DNA of 64,000 nucleotides from CAMAVH01 sp046297835 (GCA_046297835.1 JBKBHI010000001.1:62001-126000), one strand, 5' to 3'. Shown: positions 50,929 through 61,907, counted from the stretch's first letter. Translations and numbers: made by a program. The notes: generated by a model not told the origin, from the sequence alone.

Positions 50929-53085
50929 TTACTGGAACAGCCGCAGCAGGTTCTGCGGCATCCGGTTGGCCTGGCCGAGCATGGCCACGCCCGACTGCAC
51001 CAGCACCTGTTTCGCGGTGAAGGCGGTCATTTCCGAGGCGACGTCGAGGTCCATCAGGTCCGAGCGCGCCTTCTCCATGTTCTCGATCACCGTGTCGGAA
51101 TTGCCGGCGGCGAAATCCAGGCGGTTCTGCGACGCGCCGATGTTGGCGCGGATGGTGCTGAGCCGGTCGATGGCGGCGGTCAGCAGATCGGACGCCTCGT
51201 CGGCGCCTTGGCGAGTCGTCACGGCCGCGTCGGTCAGGTTGAGCGCCAGGACCGAGATCGACTGGGTGTTGATGATCAGGTCGTCGCTCGCGGCGACGCC
51301 GCTGCCGATCTTGAAGCTGAACTCCTTGGCCGGCGACTGGTCGATCGAATCGTAGGCGGCGGCGACGGCGAACAGCGAATCGGCGAAAGCGGCGCTCTGG
51401 CCGCCCACGACGTTGAGCTGGCCCGACATCTGGCTGCCCGAGGAGGGCGCGACGTTGATGGCGACGCGAATCTGCGCCTGGGTGGCCTTGTCGAGGTCGA
51501 TGATGCCGCGGCCATAGACCGCGTCGATGCCGGTCGCGCCGAGATCGTTGGTGGTGGTGAACACCAAGTTGGCGATTTCCGCGCCGCTCAGGTTCGAGGT
51601 CGTGCCCGTGCCGAACATCTCGCTCAGCACGGCGACCGCGCCGGCGACGTGCGGCGCGGCCATCGAGGTGCCGGAATAGGCCACCGTGTTGCTCGTCGGG
51701 TTCGTCGCGCCGTTGTAGAGGCTGGAGGCGATGTTCACGCCCGGCGCGGTGACGACGAAGCTCTGCACGGCGCCGGCCTGGTTGGAGAAGCTGGCGATGC
51801 CGTTGGCGTTGTCGGTGGCGGCGACGGCGATCAGCGCGCCCTGCGCGGTCGCGTCGAGCGCGAAGCTCGCCGGGAAGGCGGGGTCGGAGAGGGCGTCGTT
51901 GCCGGTGGCGGCGACGATGACGATGCCGGCGTTGATCGCGCGCACCATGGCGGCGGTGATCTGGTTCGGCACGCCGACCACGCCGCTGAAGCCGAGCGAC
52001 ATGTTGATGACGTTCGCGCCGTTGAGGCGGGCGTAGTCGATGGCGTCGGCGATGTCGTCGGGATCGAACGTGCCGGTGGACGGGTCGGTCGCCTTGATGG
52101 CGAGGATGCCGGCCCCGTAGGCGACGCCCATGGTGCCTTCGCCGTTGCGCTCGCCGGCGGCGATGCCGGCGACATGGGTGCCGTGGCCGTCGGAGGCGTT
52201 GCCGTCGTTGGTGTCGTTGCCGTCGCCCGAGGTGGTGCCGGCGGTGCCCGCGCCGCCTTCGAGCGTGCCGTCGACGATGTCGACGCCGCCGACGATGTTG
52301 CCGTCGAGGTCGGTGTGATAGAGGTCGACGCCGGTGTCGATGACGGCGATGACGATTCCCGCGCCGGTGCCGCCGCGCGCGTAGGCGCTGGAGGCGTTGA
52401 TGTTGTCGAGGCCGACCGACGCCTGGTATTCGGCGTCCTCGAAGCTCGCCGCGTCCAATTCGCCGGCCAGCCGGCCAAGCGCGCGGCCGTCCTTGTCGGC
52501 GACGCTGACCACCAGCCCGTCCGAGGAGCCGCCGGCGTTGAGATAGGTGACGCGGCCGTTCTGCACGTCGGACAGGCTGAAGCTGTCGCCAAGGCCGAGC
52601 GCCTCGCCGTCGAAATAGACCGTGCCGTTGGTCGGCAATTGGCGCAGCGTGAAGACGACGCCGCTGTCGTCCACCAGGCCCTGGCCGTTGAATTGGGTGT
52701 CGCGCGCGATGCGGTCGATTTCGCCTTTGAGCGCCTGGAATTCGGTGTCGAGCATGCCGCGCTCGACGTTGGAGAGCTGGCCGGAGCCGGACTGCACCGA
52801 CAGCGTCTTCATGCGGGTGAGGATGTCGCCGACCTTGGCCGACGCGCCGTCGGCGATCTGCAGCACCGAGACGGCCTGGCGCGCGTTGACCGCGCCTTGT
52901 TTCATGGCGGCGATCTCGACATTGAGGCGCGAGCCGATGGCGAGCGAGGCGGCGTCGTCGCGCGCGGCGAGGACGCGCGTGCCGGACGCGAGGCGCGCGA
53001 GCGACCGGCTCGCCGCGCGGTCCGCGGCGTCCAGATAGCGCGTAGCCACGTTGGCCGCGCCGTTATGCGCGACCGTCAGGGCCAT
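50929..53085 (-). CDS. Flagellin with an inserted subtilisin-like (S8) protease domain
   Basis: Protein of 718 residues. Residues 1-140 are a flagellin N-terminal domain (SLARLASGTRVLAARDDAAS, AVSVLQIADGASAKVGDILTRM). Residues about 588-718 are the flagellin C-terminal domain, ending MLGQANRMPQNLLRLFQ. Between them lie a short repeat (about 141-205, YFDGEALGLGDSFSLSDVQ), similar to CSPG/cadherin-like repeats, and a subtilase domain (about 236-535) with an intact triad: Asp250 (VIDTGVD), His301 (DGHGTHVAG), Ser474 (SGTSMAAPHV). The oxyanion Asn396 (AATGND) is also present. No signal peptide is seen, as expected for flagellar export. No other flagellar gene is in the window. Confidence 0.93.
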   Translation of the reverse strand: MALTVAHNGAANVATRYLDAADRAASRSLARLASGTRVLAARDDAASLAIGSRLNVEIAAMKQGAVNARQAVSVLQIADGASAKVGDILTRMKTLSVQSGSGQLSNVERGMLDTEFQALKGEIDRIARDTQFNGQGLVDDSGVVFTLRQLPTNGTVYFDGEALGLGDSFSLSDVQNGRVTYLNAGGSSDGLVVSVADKDGRALGRLAGELDAASFEDAEYQASVGLDNINASSAYARGGTGAGIVIAVIDTGVDLYHTDLDGNIVGGVDIVDGTLEGGAGTAGTTSGDGNDTNDGNASDGHGTHVAGIAAGERNGEGTMGVAYGAGILAIKATDPSTGTFDPDDIADAIDYARLNGANVINMSLGFSGVVGVPNQITAAMVRAINAGIVIVAATGNDALSDPAFPASFALDATAQGALIAVAATDNANGIASFSNQAGAVQSFVVTAPGVNIASSLYNGATNPTSNTVAYSGTSMAAPHVAGAVAVLSEMFGTGTTSNLSGAEIANLVFTTTNDLGATGIDAVYGRGIIDLDKATQAQIRVAINVAPSSGSQMSGQLNVVGGQSAAFADSLFAVAAAYDSIDQSPAKEFSFKIGSGVAASDDLIINTQSISVLALNLTDAAVTTRQGADEASDLLTAAIDRLSTIRANIGASQNRLDFAAGNSDTVIENMEKARSDLMDLDVASEMTAFTAKQVLVQSGVAMLGQANRMPQNLLRLFQ

Positions 53086-53190
53086 TGCTGCTGCGTTCCA
53101 AGCGTCGTCACGGCTCTACCTAAGCCAAGAGTTGCCCCGAAACCGGGATATCCCCTTCCTGGGGATCAGGCATCTTGAGACGGCAATCCT

Positions 53191-53235
53191 AAAAAAAAGG
53201 TAAAATTAAACCCGCCGGAATTTCTCCCGGCGGGT
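53191..53235 (-). terminator. Intrinsic terminator of the amidohydrolase gene
   Basis: On the minus strand ACCCGCCGG and CCGGCGGGT (53210-53218 and 53227-53235) form a 9-pair stem with an 8-base loop, followed by TTTAATTTT and, 4 bases later, eight T. It lies 36 bases after the amidohydrolase stop and separates that gene from the flagellin-protease gene. Confidence 0.85.
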
Positions 53236-53271
53236 CAAAGGCTTGGCGCAAAAGGATAGGGCGCGCGCGGC

Positions 53272-54333
53272 TCAGCTCAGGCCGTAAAGCGCGCGGGCGT
53301 TGTCGCCGAGGATCTTGTCGACGGCGGCCGGCGTGATCTTGCCGTCCTTCTTGAGCATGCGCAGCGCCTCGATCTCGGTCGAGGTGTCGTGGTGGCCGTA
53401 ATCGGTGCCGACCACCAGATTGTCCTCGCCCGACACTTTGATGATGTCGCCGAGATCGTCGGTCACCTGGCAGGCGACATACATGCGGTTGTCCTTCAGC
53501 GGATTGGCCGAGAGGCGCTTGCCGCGCCGCTTGAAGCGCAATCCCAGGTCGTTCATCACGTAGGGCAGCCATTGCGAGCTGACCTCGACGAAGCCCCAGC
53601 GCGTTTTCGGGAACATCTGCGGGACGCCTTCGATCAGCAGGGCGTGGAACGCGCCGACGACCGACAGCTTGAACTTGTTGAAGCCGCTCTCGTCCTGGAA
53701 GAAGTCGTGAATCTGGAAGGCGTTGGTGCCCGAATGCATGCACAGCGGCATGTCCAGCTCCTGCGCCGCCTCGTAGAGCGGGTAGAAATAGGGATCGGTC
53801 ACGCGCTTCTCGGCCTCGAAGCCGCGCATGAAGATGCCGCAGGCGCCGTTGTCCTTCGCCCAGGCCAGCTCGTCGCGCATCTTGTGCATTTCCAGCAGCG
53901 GCGGCATGGCGACCCAGCGCAGCCGGCCTTTGCCTTTCTTCCAGATCTCGGCGAGCCAGCGGTTGTAGCTTTTGATCAGCGCTGTCTCGACCTGACCCTT
54001 CAGCGTCATCGGCCGCAGGAACAGCGTCGGATAGAGCACCTGGATGTCGATCTCCAGCTCGTCCATGTGCTTGAGGCGGCCGTCGATGTCGCGCATCTCG
54101 CGCGCTTCCTCGCTCGTCGTCGTGTGGCCGACGTTGGCGTCCTTGGGCTGGAGGCGGCCGTCGACCACCCACCATTCCTTCTGCATGTTCTTGCCGTCGT
54201 TGGCGGCTTTCTGCGCGCCGGCGGTCTGGGCGACGATCATCGGCGCGTATTTGCGCTCCGACTCCTCCATGAATTCCCAGGTGTAGGGAATTTCGAGGAC
54301 ATGGGCGTCGGCGTCGATGGTGCGCAAAGTCAT
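53272..54333 (-). CDS. Amidohydrolase family protein (amidohydrolase_2)
   Basis: Metal-dependent hydrolase or decarboxylase of the same superfamily as the protein at 6008, 353 residues. D7-x-D9-x-H11 (IDADAHVLE), MPLCMHSGTN near 185 and VGTDYGHHD near 308 are the metal-site motifs. A long insert with WWVVDGRLQPKDANVGHTT precedes the barrel strands. It is monocistronic, with a clear terminator. The two proteins share only the superfamily outline, so they are distant paralogues with probably different substrates. Confidence 0.85.
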   Translation of the reverse strand: MTLRTIDADAHVLEIPYTWEFMEESERKYAPMIVAQTAGAQKAANDGKNMQKEWWVVDGRLQPKDANVGHTTTSEEAREMRDIDGRLKHMDELEIDIQVLYPTLFLRPMTLKGQVETALIKSYNRWLAEIWKKGKGRLRWVAMPPLLEMHKMRDELAWAKDNGACGIFMRGFEAEKRVTDPYFYPLYEAAQELDMPLCMHSGTNAFQIHDFFQDESGFNKFKLSVVGAFHALLIEGVPQMFPKTRWGFVEVSSQWLPYVMNDLGLRFKRRGKRLSANPLKDNRMYVACQVTDDLGDIIKVSGEDNLVVGTDYGHHDTSTEIEALRMLKKDGKITPAAVDKILGDNARALYGLS

Positions 54334-54530
54334 GCGGTCTCTCTCCTGCTAAGCGGCCTTCGCCGTCATTCTTAGAATTATAAGGATGCGCCAGTTTACG
54401 GGCCGCGCGAGTCATTTCAACCGTGATCGAAACGGTTTTCGCAGCATGGAATGTTGCGCAGCGTCCACCGAATCGCGACAATTCCGCCTTGTTCGCCCGC
54501 GCCTTAGCGGGCTCTGCCGGGAGAGACGTT

Positions 54531-55370
54531 ATGGCTAAAGACCGCATCGGCCTGATCGGGGCCGGGCGCATGGGCCTCGCCATGCTCAAGCATCTGGTGC
54601 AGGCGGGCCATCCGGTGACGGCGCACGACCCCAACCCCGAGGCGATGGCGCGGGCGCGCGCGGCCGGCGCGAGCGGCGCGGCCAGTCCGGCGGCGGTCGC
54701 CAAAGAGTGCGGCTTCGTCATCGTCATCGTCGGCTATGACACCGAGGCGCAAGCGGTGGTGAGCGGCCCGGACGGCCTGCTCGGCGCGCTCGCGCCCGGC
54801 GCGCTGGTCGCGATCTCCTCGACGGTGGCCCCCGCGACCATGACGGCGCTCGCCGCCGCCTGCGCCGCCAAGGGCGTCGCGGCGGTGGACGCGCCGATCT
54901 GCCGCGGCGGCTGGTCGGCCGACGCCGGCACGCTCTTGGCGCTGTTCGGCGGCGAGGCGGCGGCCGTCGCGCGGGCCAAGCCGGTCTACGCCAATTTCTG
55001 CTCCGACATGCACCATATCGGCCCGGTCGGCCACGGCCAGGCCGGCAAGGCGATGAACAACCTGCTGATGTGGGCCAACGGCGTCGCGCTGCTCGAAGCC
55101 GCCAAGCTCGCCGAAAATGCCGGCGTCGATCTGCCCAAGCTGCGCGACGCGCTGCTGATCAGCTCGGGCAATTCCGCCGCGCTCGAAGATTGGGACCAGA
55201 TGACCTTCACCTGGGCGTTGCAGGACATGAACCTGGTCGCCGGGATGACCGACGCCGCCGGCCTGTCGCTGCCGCTCGCCGGCGCGGTGCGCGAATTGGT
55301 CAAGGACGCGCGGCGGACCAAGTCGAACGGCGGTCCCGACTGGACGGGGAAGAAGAAATCCCCGCGCTGA
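54531..55370 (+). CDS. NAD(P)-dependent beta-hydroxyacid dehydrogenase (3-hydroxyisobutyrate dehydrogenase-like)
   Basis: Oxidoreductase of 279 residues. The N-terminal Rossmann fingerprint is IGLIGAGRMGLAMLKHLV (about 5-22). DAPICRGGWSADAGTLLALFGG near 120 is the substrate loop (usual form DAPVSGG). The catalytic Lys lies in GHGQAGKAMNNLL near 178. The frame is open 36 codons upstream, but ATG 54531 follows GGGAGAG and starts the family homology. Substrate unknown. Confidence 0.9.
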   Translation: MAKDRIGLIGAGRMGLAMLKHLVQAGHPVTAHDPNPEAMARARAAGASGAASPAAVAKECGFVIVIVGYDTEAQAVVSGPDGLLGALAPGALVAISSTVAPATMTALAAACAAKGVAAVDAPICRGGWSADAGTLLALFGGEAAAVARAKPVYANFCSDMHHIGPVGHGQAGKAMNNLLMWANGVALLEAAKLAENAGVDLPKLRDALLISSGNSAALEDWDQMTFTWALQDMNLVAGMTDAAGLSLPLAGAVRELVKDARRTKSNGGPDWTGKKKSPR

Positions 55371-55373
55371 GGG

Positions 55374-55952
55374 CTATTCGGCCGGGGTTTCGTCGGGGGT
55401 TTTGTGGCGCTGGAGCAGCGGCAATTGCGTCAAAACGAACGCCATGGTCAGCCCGACGCCGCCGAACACCTTGAAATTGACCCAAAAGTCCGTGCTCTGC
55501 GTGCGCCACACGATCTCGTTGAGCCCCGCCATCGCGAAAAAAAATAGGCCGAAGCGCAGCGTCAGCTTTCGCCAGCCGATGTCGTCCATCGCCCAGGCGG
55601 CGCCGAGCACGGGCTTCAGCAGCGGCCGGCCGGCGGCGAGGCCGATCAGCAGGATCAGGCCGACCGCGGCGTGGATGATCGTCGGCTTCATCTTGATGAA
55701 AGTCTCGTCGTGCAGCCACAAGGTGAGGCCGCCGAACAGGCCGACGACCGCCGCCGTGATCAGCGGCATCAGCGGCACCTTGCGCGCGAGAACGAGCGAG
55801 AGCGCCAGGGCGATCGCGGTGGCGGCCATGAGCGCGATGGTCGCGACCATCAGGTCGGCGCGCCAATAAGCGACGAGGAAAGCGGCGAGCGGACCGTATT
55901 CGGTGACGGGCTTGAGCCACGCGGGCGCAGGCCGGGAGGGGGCGTCTGTCAT
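55374..55952 (-). CDS. yciB: Septation protein A / inner-membrane protein YciB
   Basis: Integral membrane protein of 192 residues with about five helices. KMKPTIIHAAVGLILLIGLAAGRPLLK and LRFGLFFFAMAGLNEIVWRTQSTDFWVNFKVFG are family signatures. YciB links envelope synthesis and cell elongation/division in E. coli. It converges on the dehydrogenase gene with 3 bases between the stops. Confidence 0.92.
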   Translation of the reverse strand: MTDAPSRPAPAWLKPVTEYGPLAAFLVAYWRADLMVATIALMAATAIALALSLVLARKVPLMPLITAAVVGLFGGLTLWLHDETFIKMKPTIIHAAVGLILLIGLAAGRPLLKPVLGAAWAMDDIGWRKLTLRFGLFFFAMAGLNEIVWRTQSTDFWVNFKVFGGVGLTMAFVLTQLPLLQRHKTPDETPAE

Positions 55953-56033
55953 GGCTTCTCTTTAGCAGAAAGCGGCGGGGGAGGGGACAGCGAAGCCGTT
56001 GCCAGCGGCGATGCGAGCGGCTAGGTCTAGCCG

Positions 56034-56231
56034 ATGCAGTTCCTCGCCGATCCCAGCACTTTGCTCTTGTTCGCCGGCGCCGCCGTCCTGGCTTTTCTGG
56101 TCGGACGCTTCGGCCGCAAGCTGTTCGATTATTTGCGCGGGCCGAAAGCCAAAGCGCCGTCCGGCCCGCCGCCGTCGCGCCAAGTGCGCCGCGCCGAGCG
56201 GCGCAAGCAGGACAAGAAGCTGCGCGACTGA
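56034..56231 (+). CDS. Small single-helix membrane protein
   Basis: Protein of 65 residues: one N-terminal hydrophobic helix (STLLLFAGAAVLAFLVGRF) and a strongly basic Pro-rich tail (APSGPPPSRQVRRAERRKQDKKLRD). No clear ribosome site is seen before the ATG, but the helix plus charged tail is coherent. Function unknown. Confidence 0.5.
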   Translation: MQFLADPSTLLLFAGAAVLAFLVGRFGRKLFDYLRGPKAKAPSGPPPSRQVRRAERRKQDKKLRD

Positions 56232-56268
56232 GCCGCGCAAGCGGGGCTGATGGAGAGAGGCGGGGGAA

Positions 56269-56343
56269 TGGTGGGCGCTGCAGGGATTGAACCTGCGACC
56301 CCTACCGTGTGAAGGTAATGCTCTACCGCTGAGCTAAGCGCCC
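56269..56343 (-). tRNA. tRNA-Val (CAC)
   Basis: Cloverleaf of 72 bases plus an encoded CCA. Acceptor stem GGGCGCT pairs with AGCGCCC. D arm GCTCAGCGGTAGAGC is standard. The anticodon loop TTCACAC gives anticodon CAC. The T arm GCAGGTTCAATCCCTGC has the conserved TTCAAT. Discriminator base A, followed by CCA. Confidence 0.96.
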
Positions 56344-56552
56344 ATTCCCGGCCCCGGCGCAGACCGCCGGGAGGCGGACCATATACTGGCCCGCGGGTCC
56401 GGGTGTCAAGAAAGCCCCCCGTTTTCGCATCGGGCCGCAGGCGCGGCTCAGCAGGCCCGCCGCCGGCGGAACCGCACTCGCGACATCGTGTAGCGCCGCC
56501 GTCGCCGCGAATTTGTTACAGTTATTCCAGCTTTTCCGTCGATCGGCGCCAG

Positions 56553-57452
56553 ATGACCATGCTCCGCCAGACCGCACGCCAAACCCTCCGTTCGCGCGCC
56601 GCCGCCTGCGCCGGCCTGCTGCTGGCCGCGAGCGCCATGAGCGCGCGCGCCGCCGACGCGCCGCTGGCCGCCGTGTCGCAGGCGGGCCAGCCCGGCCAGA
56701 TCATGGAGCTGGGCTACGAGGTCTATCTCGGCGGGATGCACATTTTCAGCCTGCAAGTCGACATGGCGCTGCGGCCGGGCAGCTACAGCGTCGCGGCCGA
56801 GGGCGGCACGCGCGGCTTCATCGGCTGGCTCTACAAATGGGACCTCAAGGTCGGGGCCGAAGGCCATGACCAGGCCGGCGAGATCCGCCCGCGCGTCTAC
56901 AGCGCCGCGACCGATTGGCAGAAGAACCCGCGCACCATGCGCCTCGCCTTCCAAAGCGGCGGGGCCTACGACGTGCAGCGCACGCCGCCGCCCGAACCCG
57001 ATCCCGACGACGAGATCGAGCTGCCGAGCCGCCTGCCGGAGAATATCGTCGATCCCTTGAGCCTCGCGGTGGCGGCGACGCGCGCGCTGAGCGAGAACGG
57101 CAAGTGCGAGCAGACTTTGCCGGTGTTCGACGGCCAGCGCCGCTACGACCTGCAGATCAAGGATTTTGGCGAAGCGGCCATCGCGCAGAACCGCTATTCG
57201 ATCTATCACGGCCCCGCCACGCGCTGCGGCTTCACCATGCAGCGCATCTCCGGCTTCAGCAAGAAATGGCGCGCCTCGCGCCAGTGGGACGAGGACAGCG
57301 CTTCGCCGCCGACCGTGTGGCTCGCGCCGATCCGGGCCGGACTGCCGCCGGTGCCGGTGCGCTACGAAGGCGCGATCGCGCTCGGCAACATGGTGGTGCA
57401 TCTCACCAAGGCCGAGGTGCGGACCGAACTGGCCGAGAACGCGCCGCGCTGA
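56553..57452 (+). CDS. DUF3108 domain-containing secreted protein
   Basis: Exported protein of 299 residues with signal peptide (ASAMSARAAD near 34). The body matches DUF3108: LGYEVYLGGMHIFSLQVDMAL near 52, TRGFIGWLYKWDLKVGAEG near 88, ENIVDPLSLAVAA near 170, and FDGQRRYDLQIKDFG near 200. The family is periplasmic and of unknown function. A second ATG stands at 56559. Confidence 0.85.
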   Translation: MTMLRQTARQTLRSRAAACAGLLLAASAMSARAADAPLAAVSQAGQPGQIMELGYEVYLGGMHIFSLQVDMALRPGSYSVAAEGGTRGFIGWLYKWDLKVGAEGHDQAGEIRPRVYSAATDWQKNPRTMRLAFQSGGAYDVQRTPPPEPDPDDEIELPSRLPENIVDPLSLAVAATRALSENGKCEQTLPVFDGQRRYDLQIKDFGEAAIAQNRYSIYHGPATRCGFTMQRISGFSKKWRASRQWDEDSASPPTVWLAPIRAGLPPVPVRYEGAIALGNMVVHLTKAEVRTELAENAPR

Positions 57453-57466
57453 GACGGCGCATCGGC

Positions 57467-58141
57467 TTACGCCGCCGGCAGGCGGTGGGCCAAAATCGGG
57501 AAAATCTCGCGGAGATCGTCGACCAGCGCGTCGGCGCCCAATTCCTTGGGCGGCGTGTTGGAATAGCCGTAGCTGACGGCGATGGTGGACAGGCCGGCGA
57601 TGCGCCCGGCGATCACGTCGTTGGCCGAATCGCCGATCATCAGCGTCGTCTCGGCGGTGGTGCCGAGCTGCTCCATCAACGACAGCAGCGGGCCGGGATC
57701 GGGCTTCTTGGTGGCGAAACTGTCGCCGCCGACGATGGCGCGGAAATGATGCGCCGCGTCGAGCTGGCCGAGAATGCGCTTGGCCGGCTTTTCCGGCTTG
57801 TTGGTGCAGACGGCGAGCGCGAGGCCCATGGCGGCGAGGCGCTCGACGGTCTCGCGCGCGCCCGGATAGAAGGCCGACGGCGGCTGGCGGGCGTATTCGC
57901 CGCGCACCGCTTCGAGCGCTTCGGCGAGGCCGGCGGGATTGAGCCGGCGGCCGGCGGCGGCGAAGGCGCGCTCGGTCAGGGCCATCGCGCCGTCGCCGAT
58001 CATGGTCCGCACCTGCGAGACGGTGACGGGAGCCAGCTTGTATTGGGCGAGGCCGCCGTTGACCGCGGCGGTCAGCTCGATCGCGCTGTCGATCAAGGTG
58101 CCGTCGAGGTCGAAAATGATAGCGCGCAGCGGCTGGGACAT
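57467..58141 (-). CDS. gph: Phosphoglycolate phosphatase (HAD family)
   Basis: Hydrolyses 2-phosphoglycolate, 224 residues. The nucleophile is Asp11 (IIFDLDGTLIDS). VCTNKPEKPAKRIL holds HAD motif II, KKPDPGPLLSLM motif III, and LMIGDSANDVIAGRIAG motif IV. A longer frame starts at 58180, but ATG 58141 opens directly at the family N-terminus. It is divergent from glmU. Confidence 0.92.
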   Translation of the reverse strand: MSQPLRAIIFDLDGTLIDSAIELTAAVNGGLAQYKLAPVTVSQVRTMIGDGAMALTERAFAAAGRRLNPAGLAEALEAVRGEYARQPPSAFYPGARETVERLAAMGLALAVCTNKPEKPAKRILGQLDAAHHFRAIVGGDSFATKKPDPGPLLSLMEQLGTTAETTLMIGDSANDVIAGRIAGLSTIAVSYGYSNTPPKELGADALVDDLREIFPILAHRLPAA

Positions 58142-58345
58142 GAGGCGGGGAACGACGCTCCGGGGGCGCAAGCGGCCCATGACGTTGAAGACGCGGGATG
58201 CTAAAACGAATCGTCGCCGGTGTAACGAAATGTCACAAGACGTGACTTGGCCGGCGGCGCTTCTCTATGGCAGTTTCACCGCCGATGAACAAGCGCCAAC
58301 CCCGCATCCGCCGCGTCCGCCTTTCGGCCGGGCCATAGGCCAAGA

Positions 58346-59785
58346 ATGAAAAAACCCGCCAAAGCCCGTTCCAAATCCCGCGCTGCCTCCGGCGCGGCCG
58401 CGTCGGACGCGCCGCGCTCGCGCGCCGTGGTCGTGCTGGCCGCCGGCCAGGGCACGCGCATGAAATCCAGCCTGCCCAAGGTGCTGCATCCGATCGCCGG
58501 GCGGCCGATGCTCGGCCATGTGCTGGCGACCGCCGAGGCGCTGAAGGCGCAGCGCAGCGTCGTCGTCGTCGCGCCGGGCATGGACAGCGTGGCGGACTTT
58601 GTCAAAGAGGGGGCGGCGAAACCCGCGGCCGTCGCCATCCAGCGCAAGCAGCTCGGCACGGGCGACGCCGTCAAGGCGGCGAAGGGCGCGCTCGACGGGT
58701 TCGCCGGCGACGTGCTGGTGCTGTTCGGCGACACGCCGTTGCTGCGCGCCGAAACGCTCGAAGCGGTGCTCGGCGCGCTGGACGACGGCAAGACCGCCAC
58801 CAAAACTGCCATAGCCGTGCTCGGTTTCCGCCCGGAAGGCGCGAACGAATACGGCCGCCTCGTCGAAAAGAAGGGACTGCTCGAAAAGATCGTCGAATGG
58901 CGCGACGCCTCGGCCAAGGAGCGCAAGATTCCGCTGTGCAATTCCGGCGTCATGGCGGTGCGCGGCGAGCATCTGTTCGCGCTGCTCGACGGCCTCAAGG
59001 CGGACAATTCCAAGGGCGAATATTACCTCACCGACATCGTCGCGCTGGCGCGCAAGAAGAAGCTGCGCGCGCGCGTCGTCGAGGGCGCGGCCGACGAGCT
59101 GCTCGGCGTCAATTCGCGCGCCGATCTCGCCGTCGCCGAACGCGTGTTGCAGCAGCGCTTGCGCGCGCAGGCCATGGCGGACGGCGTGACGATGGCCGAT
59201 CCGGCCACGGTCTATCTCTCGGCCGACACCAAGCTGGCGCGCGACGTTTCGCTCGGGCCCAACGTGGTCTTCGGGCCGGGCGTGTCGGTCGGCGAGGGCA
59301 CGGTCGTGCGCGCCTTCTGCCATATCGAAGGCGCGACGGTCGGCAAGGATTGCATCATCGGACCTTTCGCGCGGCTGCGGCCCGGCGCGGAGCTGGCCGA
59401 CGAGGTGCATGTCGGCAATTTCTGCGAGATCAAGGCGGCCAAGATCGCGCGCGGCGCGAAGGTCAACCATCTGTCCTACATCGGCGACGCGCGCGTCGGC
59501 GAAGCGACCAACATCGGCGCCGGCACCATCACCTGCAATTACGACGGCTACGACAAGCACCTGACCGACATCGGCGCCGGCGTGTTCGTCGGCTCTGACG
59601 TCGCCTTCGTCGCGCCGGTGACGATCGGCGACGGCGCGGTGATCGGCGCGGGATCGGTCGTGACCAAGGACGTCCCGGGCGACGCGCTGGCGCTCACGCG
59701 CGCCGAGGAGCGGCAGATCGCCGCCGGCGGCGCGCGCTTCCGCGAACGCAAGAGCGCGGCAAAGGCCGCGAAGAAAAAGGGTTAG
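58346..59785 (+). CDS. glmU: Bifunctional N-acetylglucosamine-1-phosphate uridyltransferase / glucosamine-1-phosphate acetyltransferase
   Basis: Makes UDP-GlcNAc for peptidoglycan and lipid A, 479 residues. The nucleotidyltransferase domain has LAAGQGTRMKSSLPKVLHP (about 31-50). The C-terminal left-handed beta-helix carries the acetyltransferase site (VGNFCEIKAAKIARGAKVNHLSYIGDARVG, GAGTITCNYDGYDKH). A basic N-terminal extension of about 25 residues is unusual but mild. glmS follows after 5 bases, the classic glmUS operon. Confidence 0.96.
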   Translation: MKKPAKARSKSRAASGAAASDAPRSRAVVVLAAGQGTRMKSSLPKVLHPIAGRPMLGHVLATAEALKAQRSVVVVAPGMDSVADFVKEGAAKPAAVAIQRKQLGTGDAVKAAKGALDGFAGDVLVLFGDTPLLRAETLEAVLGALDDGKTATKTAIAVLGFRPEGANEYGRLVEKKGLLEKIVEWRDASAKERKIPLCNSGVMAVRGEHLFALLDGLKADNSKGEYYLTDIVALARKKKLRARVVEGAADELLGVNSRADLAVAERVLQQRLRAQAMADGVTMADPATVYLSADTKLARDVSLGPNVVFGPGVSVGEGTVVRAFCHIEGATVGKDCIIGPFARLRPGAELADEVHVGNFCEIKAAKIARGAKVNHLSYIGDARVGEATNIGAGTITCNYDGYDKHLTDIGAGVFVGSDVAFVAPVTIGDGAVIGAGSVVTKDVPGDALALTRAEERQIAAGGARFRERKSAAKAAKKKG

Positions 59786-59790
59786 CCGGC

Positions 59791-61614
<1,824 letters not shown>

Positions 61615-61619
61615 GACCG

Positions 61620-61907
61620 ATGATCATGGAAATCGCCATCTTCGCCGTGAAGCCCGAAGCCATTGCCGATTTCGAAGCGGCCTACAAGCAGGCCAGCCCG
61701 CTGATCGGCCGCGCCAAGGGCAATCTCGGCCACGAGATGCGCCGCTGCCTGGAGACCAAGGGCCGCTACGTCCTCATGGTCAAATGGGCGACCATCGAGG
61801 ATCACCTCGAAGGCTTCCGCAATTCGGCCGACATCCAGGAATGGCGGCGGCTGCTCGGCCCGCATCAAGTCCAGCCGGCGCTGGTGGAGCATTATGAAAC
61901 CTTGTGA
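61620..61907 (+). CDS. Antibiotic biosynthesis monooxygenase (ABM) family protein
   Basis: Small dimeric alpha/beta-barrel protein of 95 residues. EIAIFAVKPEAIADFEAAYKQASPLI and KGRYVLMVKWATIEDHLEGFRNS are the ABM-type halves, and the conserved His and Trp are present. ATG 61620 has GGAG 9 bases before it; it lies 5 bases after the glmS stop, so it is probably part of the glmUS transcript. Function unknown. Confidence 0.8.
   Translation: MIMEIAIFAVKPEAIADFEAAYKQASPLIGRAKGNLGHEMRRCLETKGRYVLMVKWATIEDHLEGFRNSADIQEWRRLLGPHQVQPALVEHYETL

Noticed and set aside
50929..53085. Chimera of two separate genes (flagellin and protease) caused by assembly error
   Set aside because: The frame is continuous over 718 codons with flagellin sequence on both sides of the protease, which a simple mis-join would not produce.
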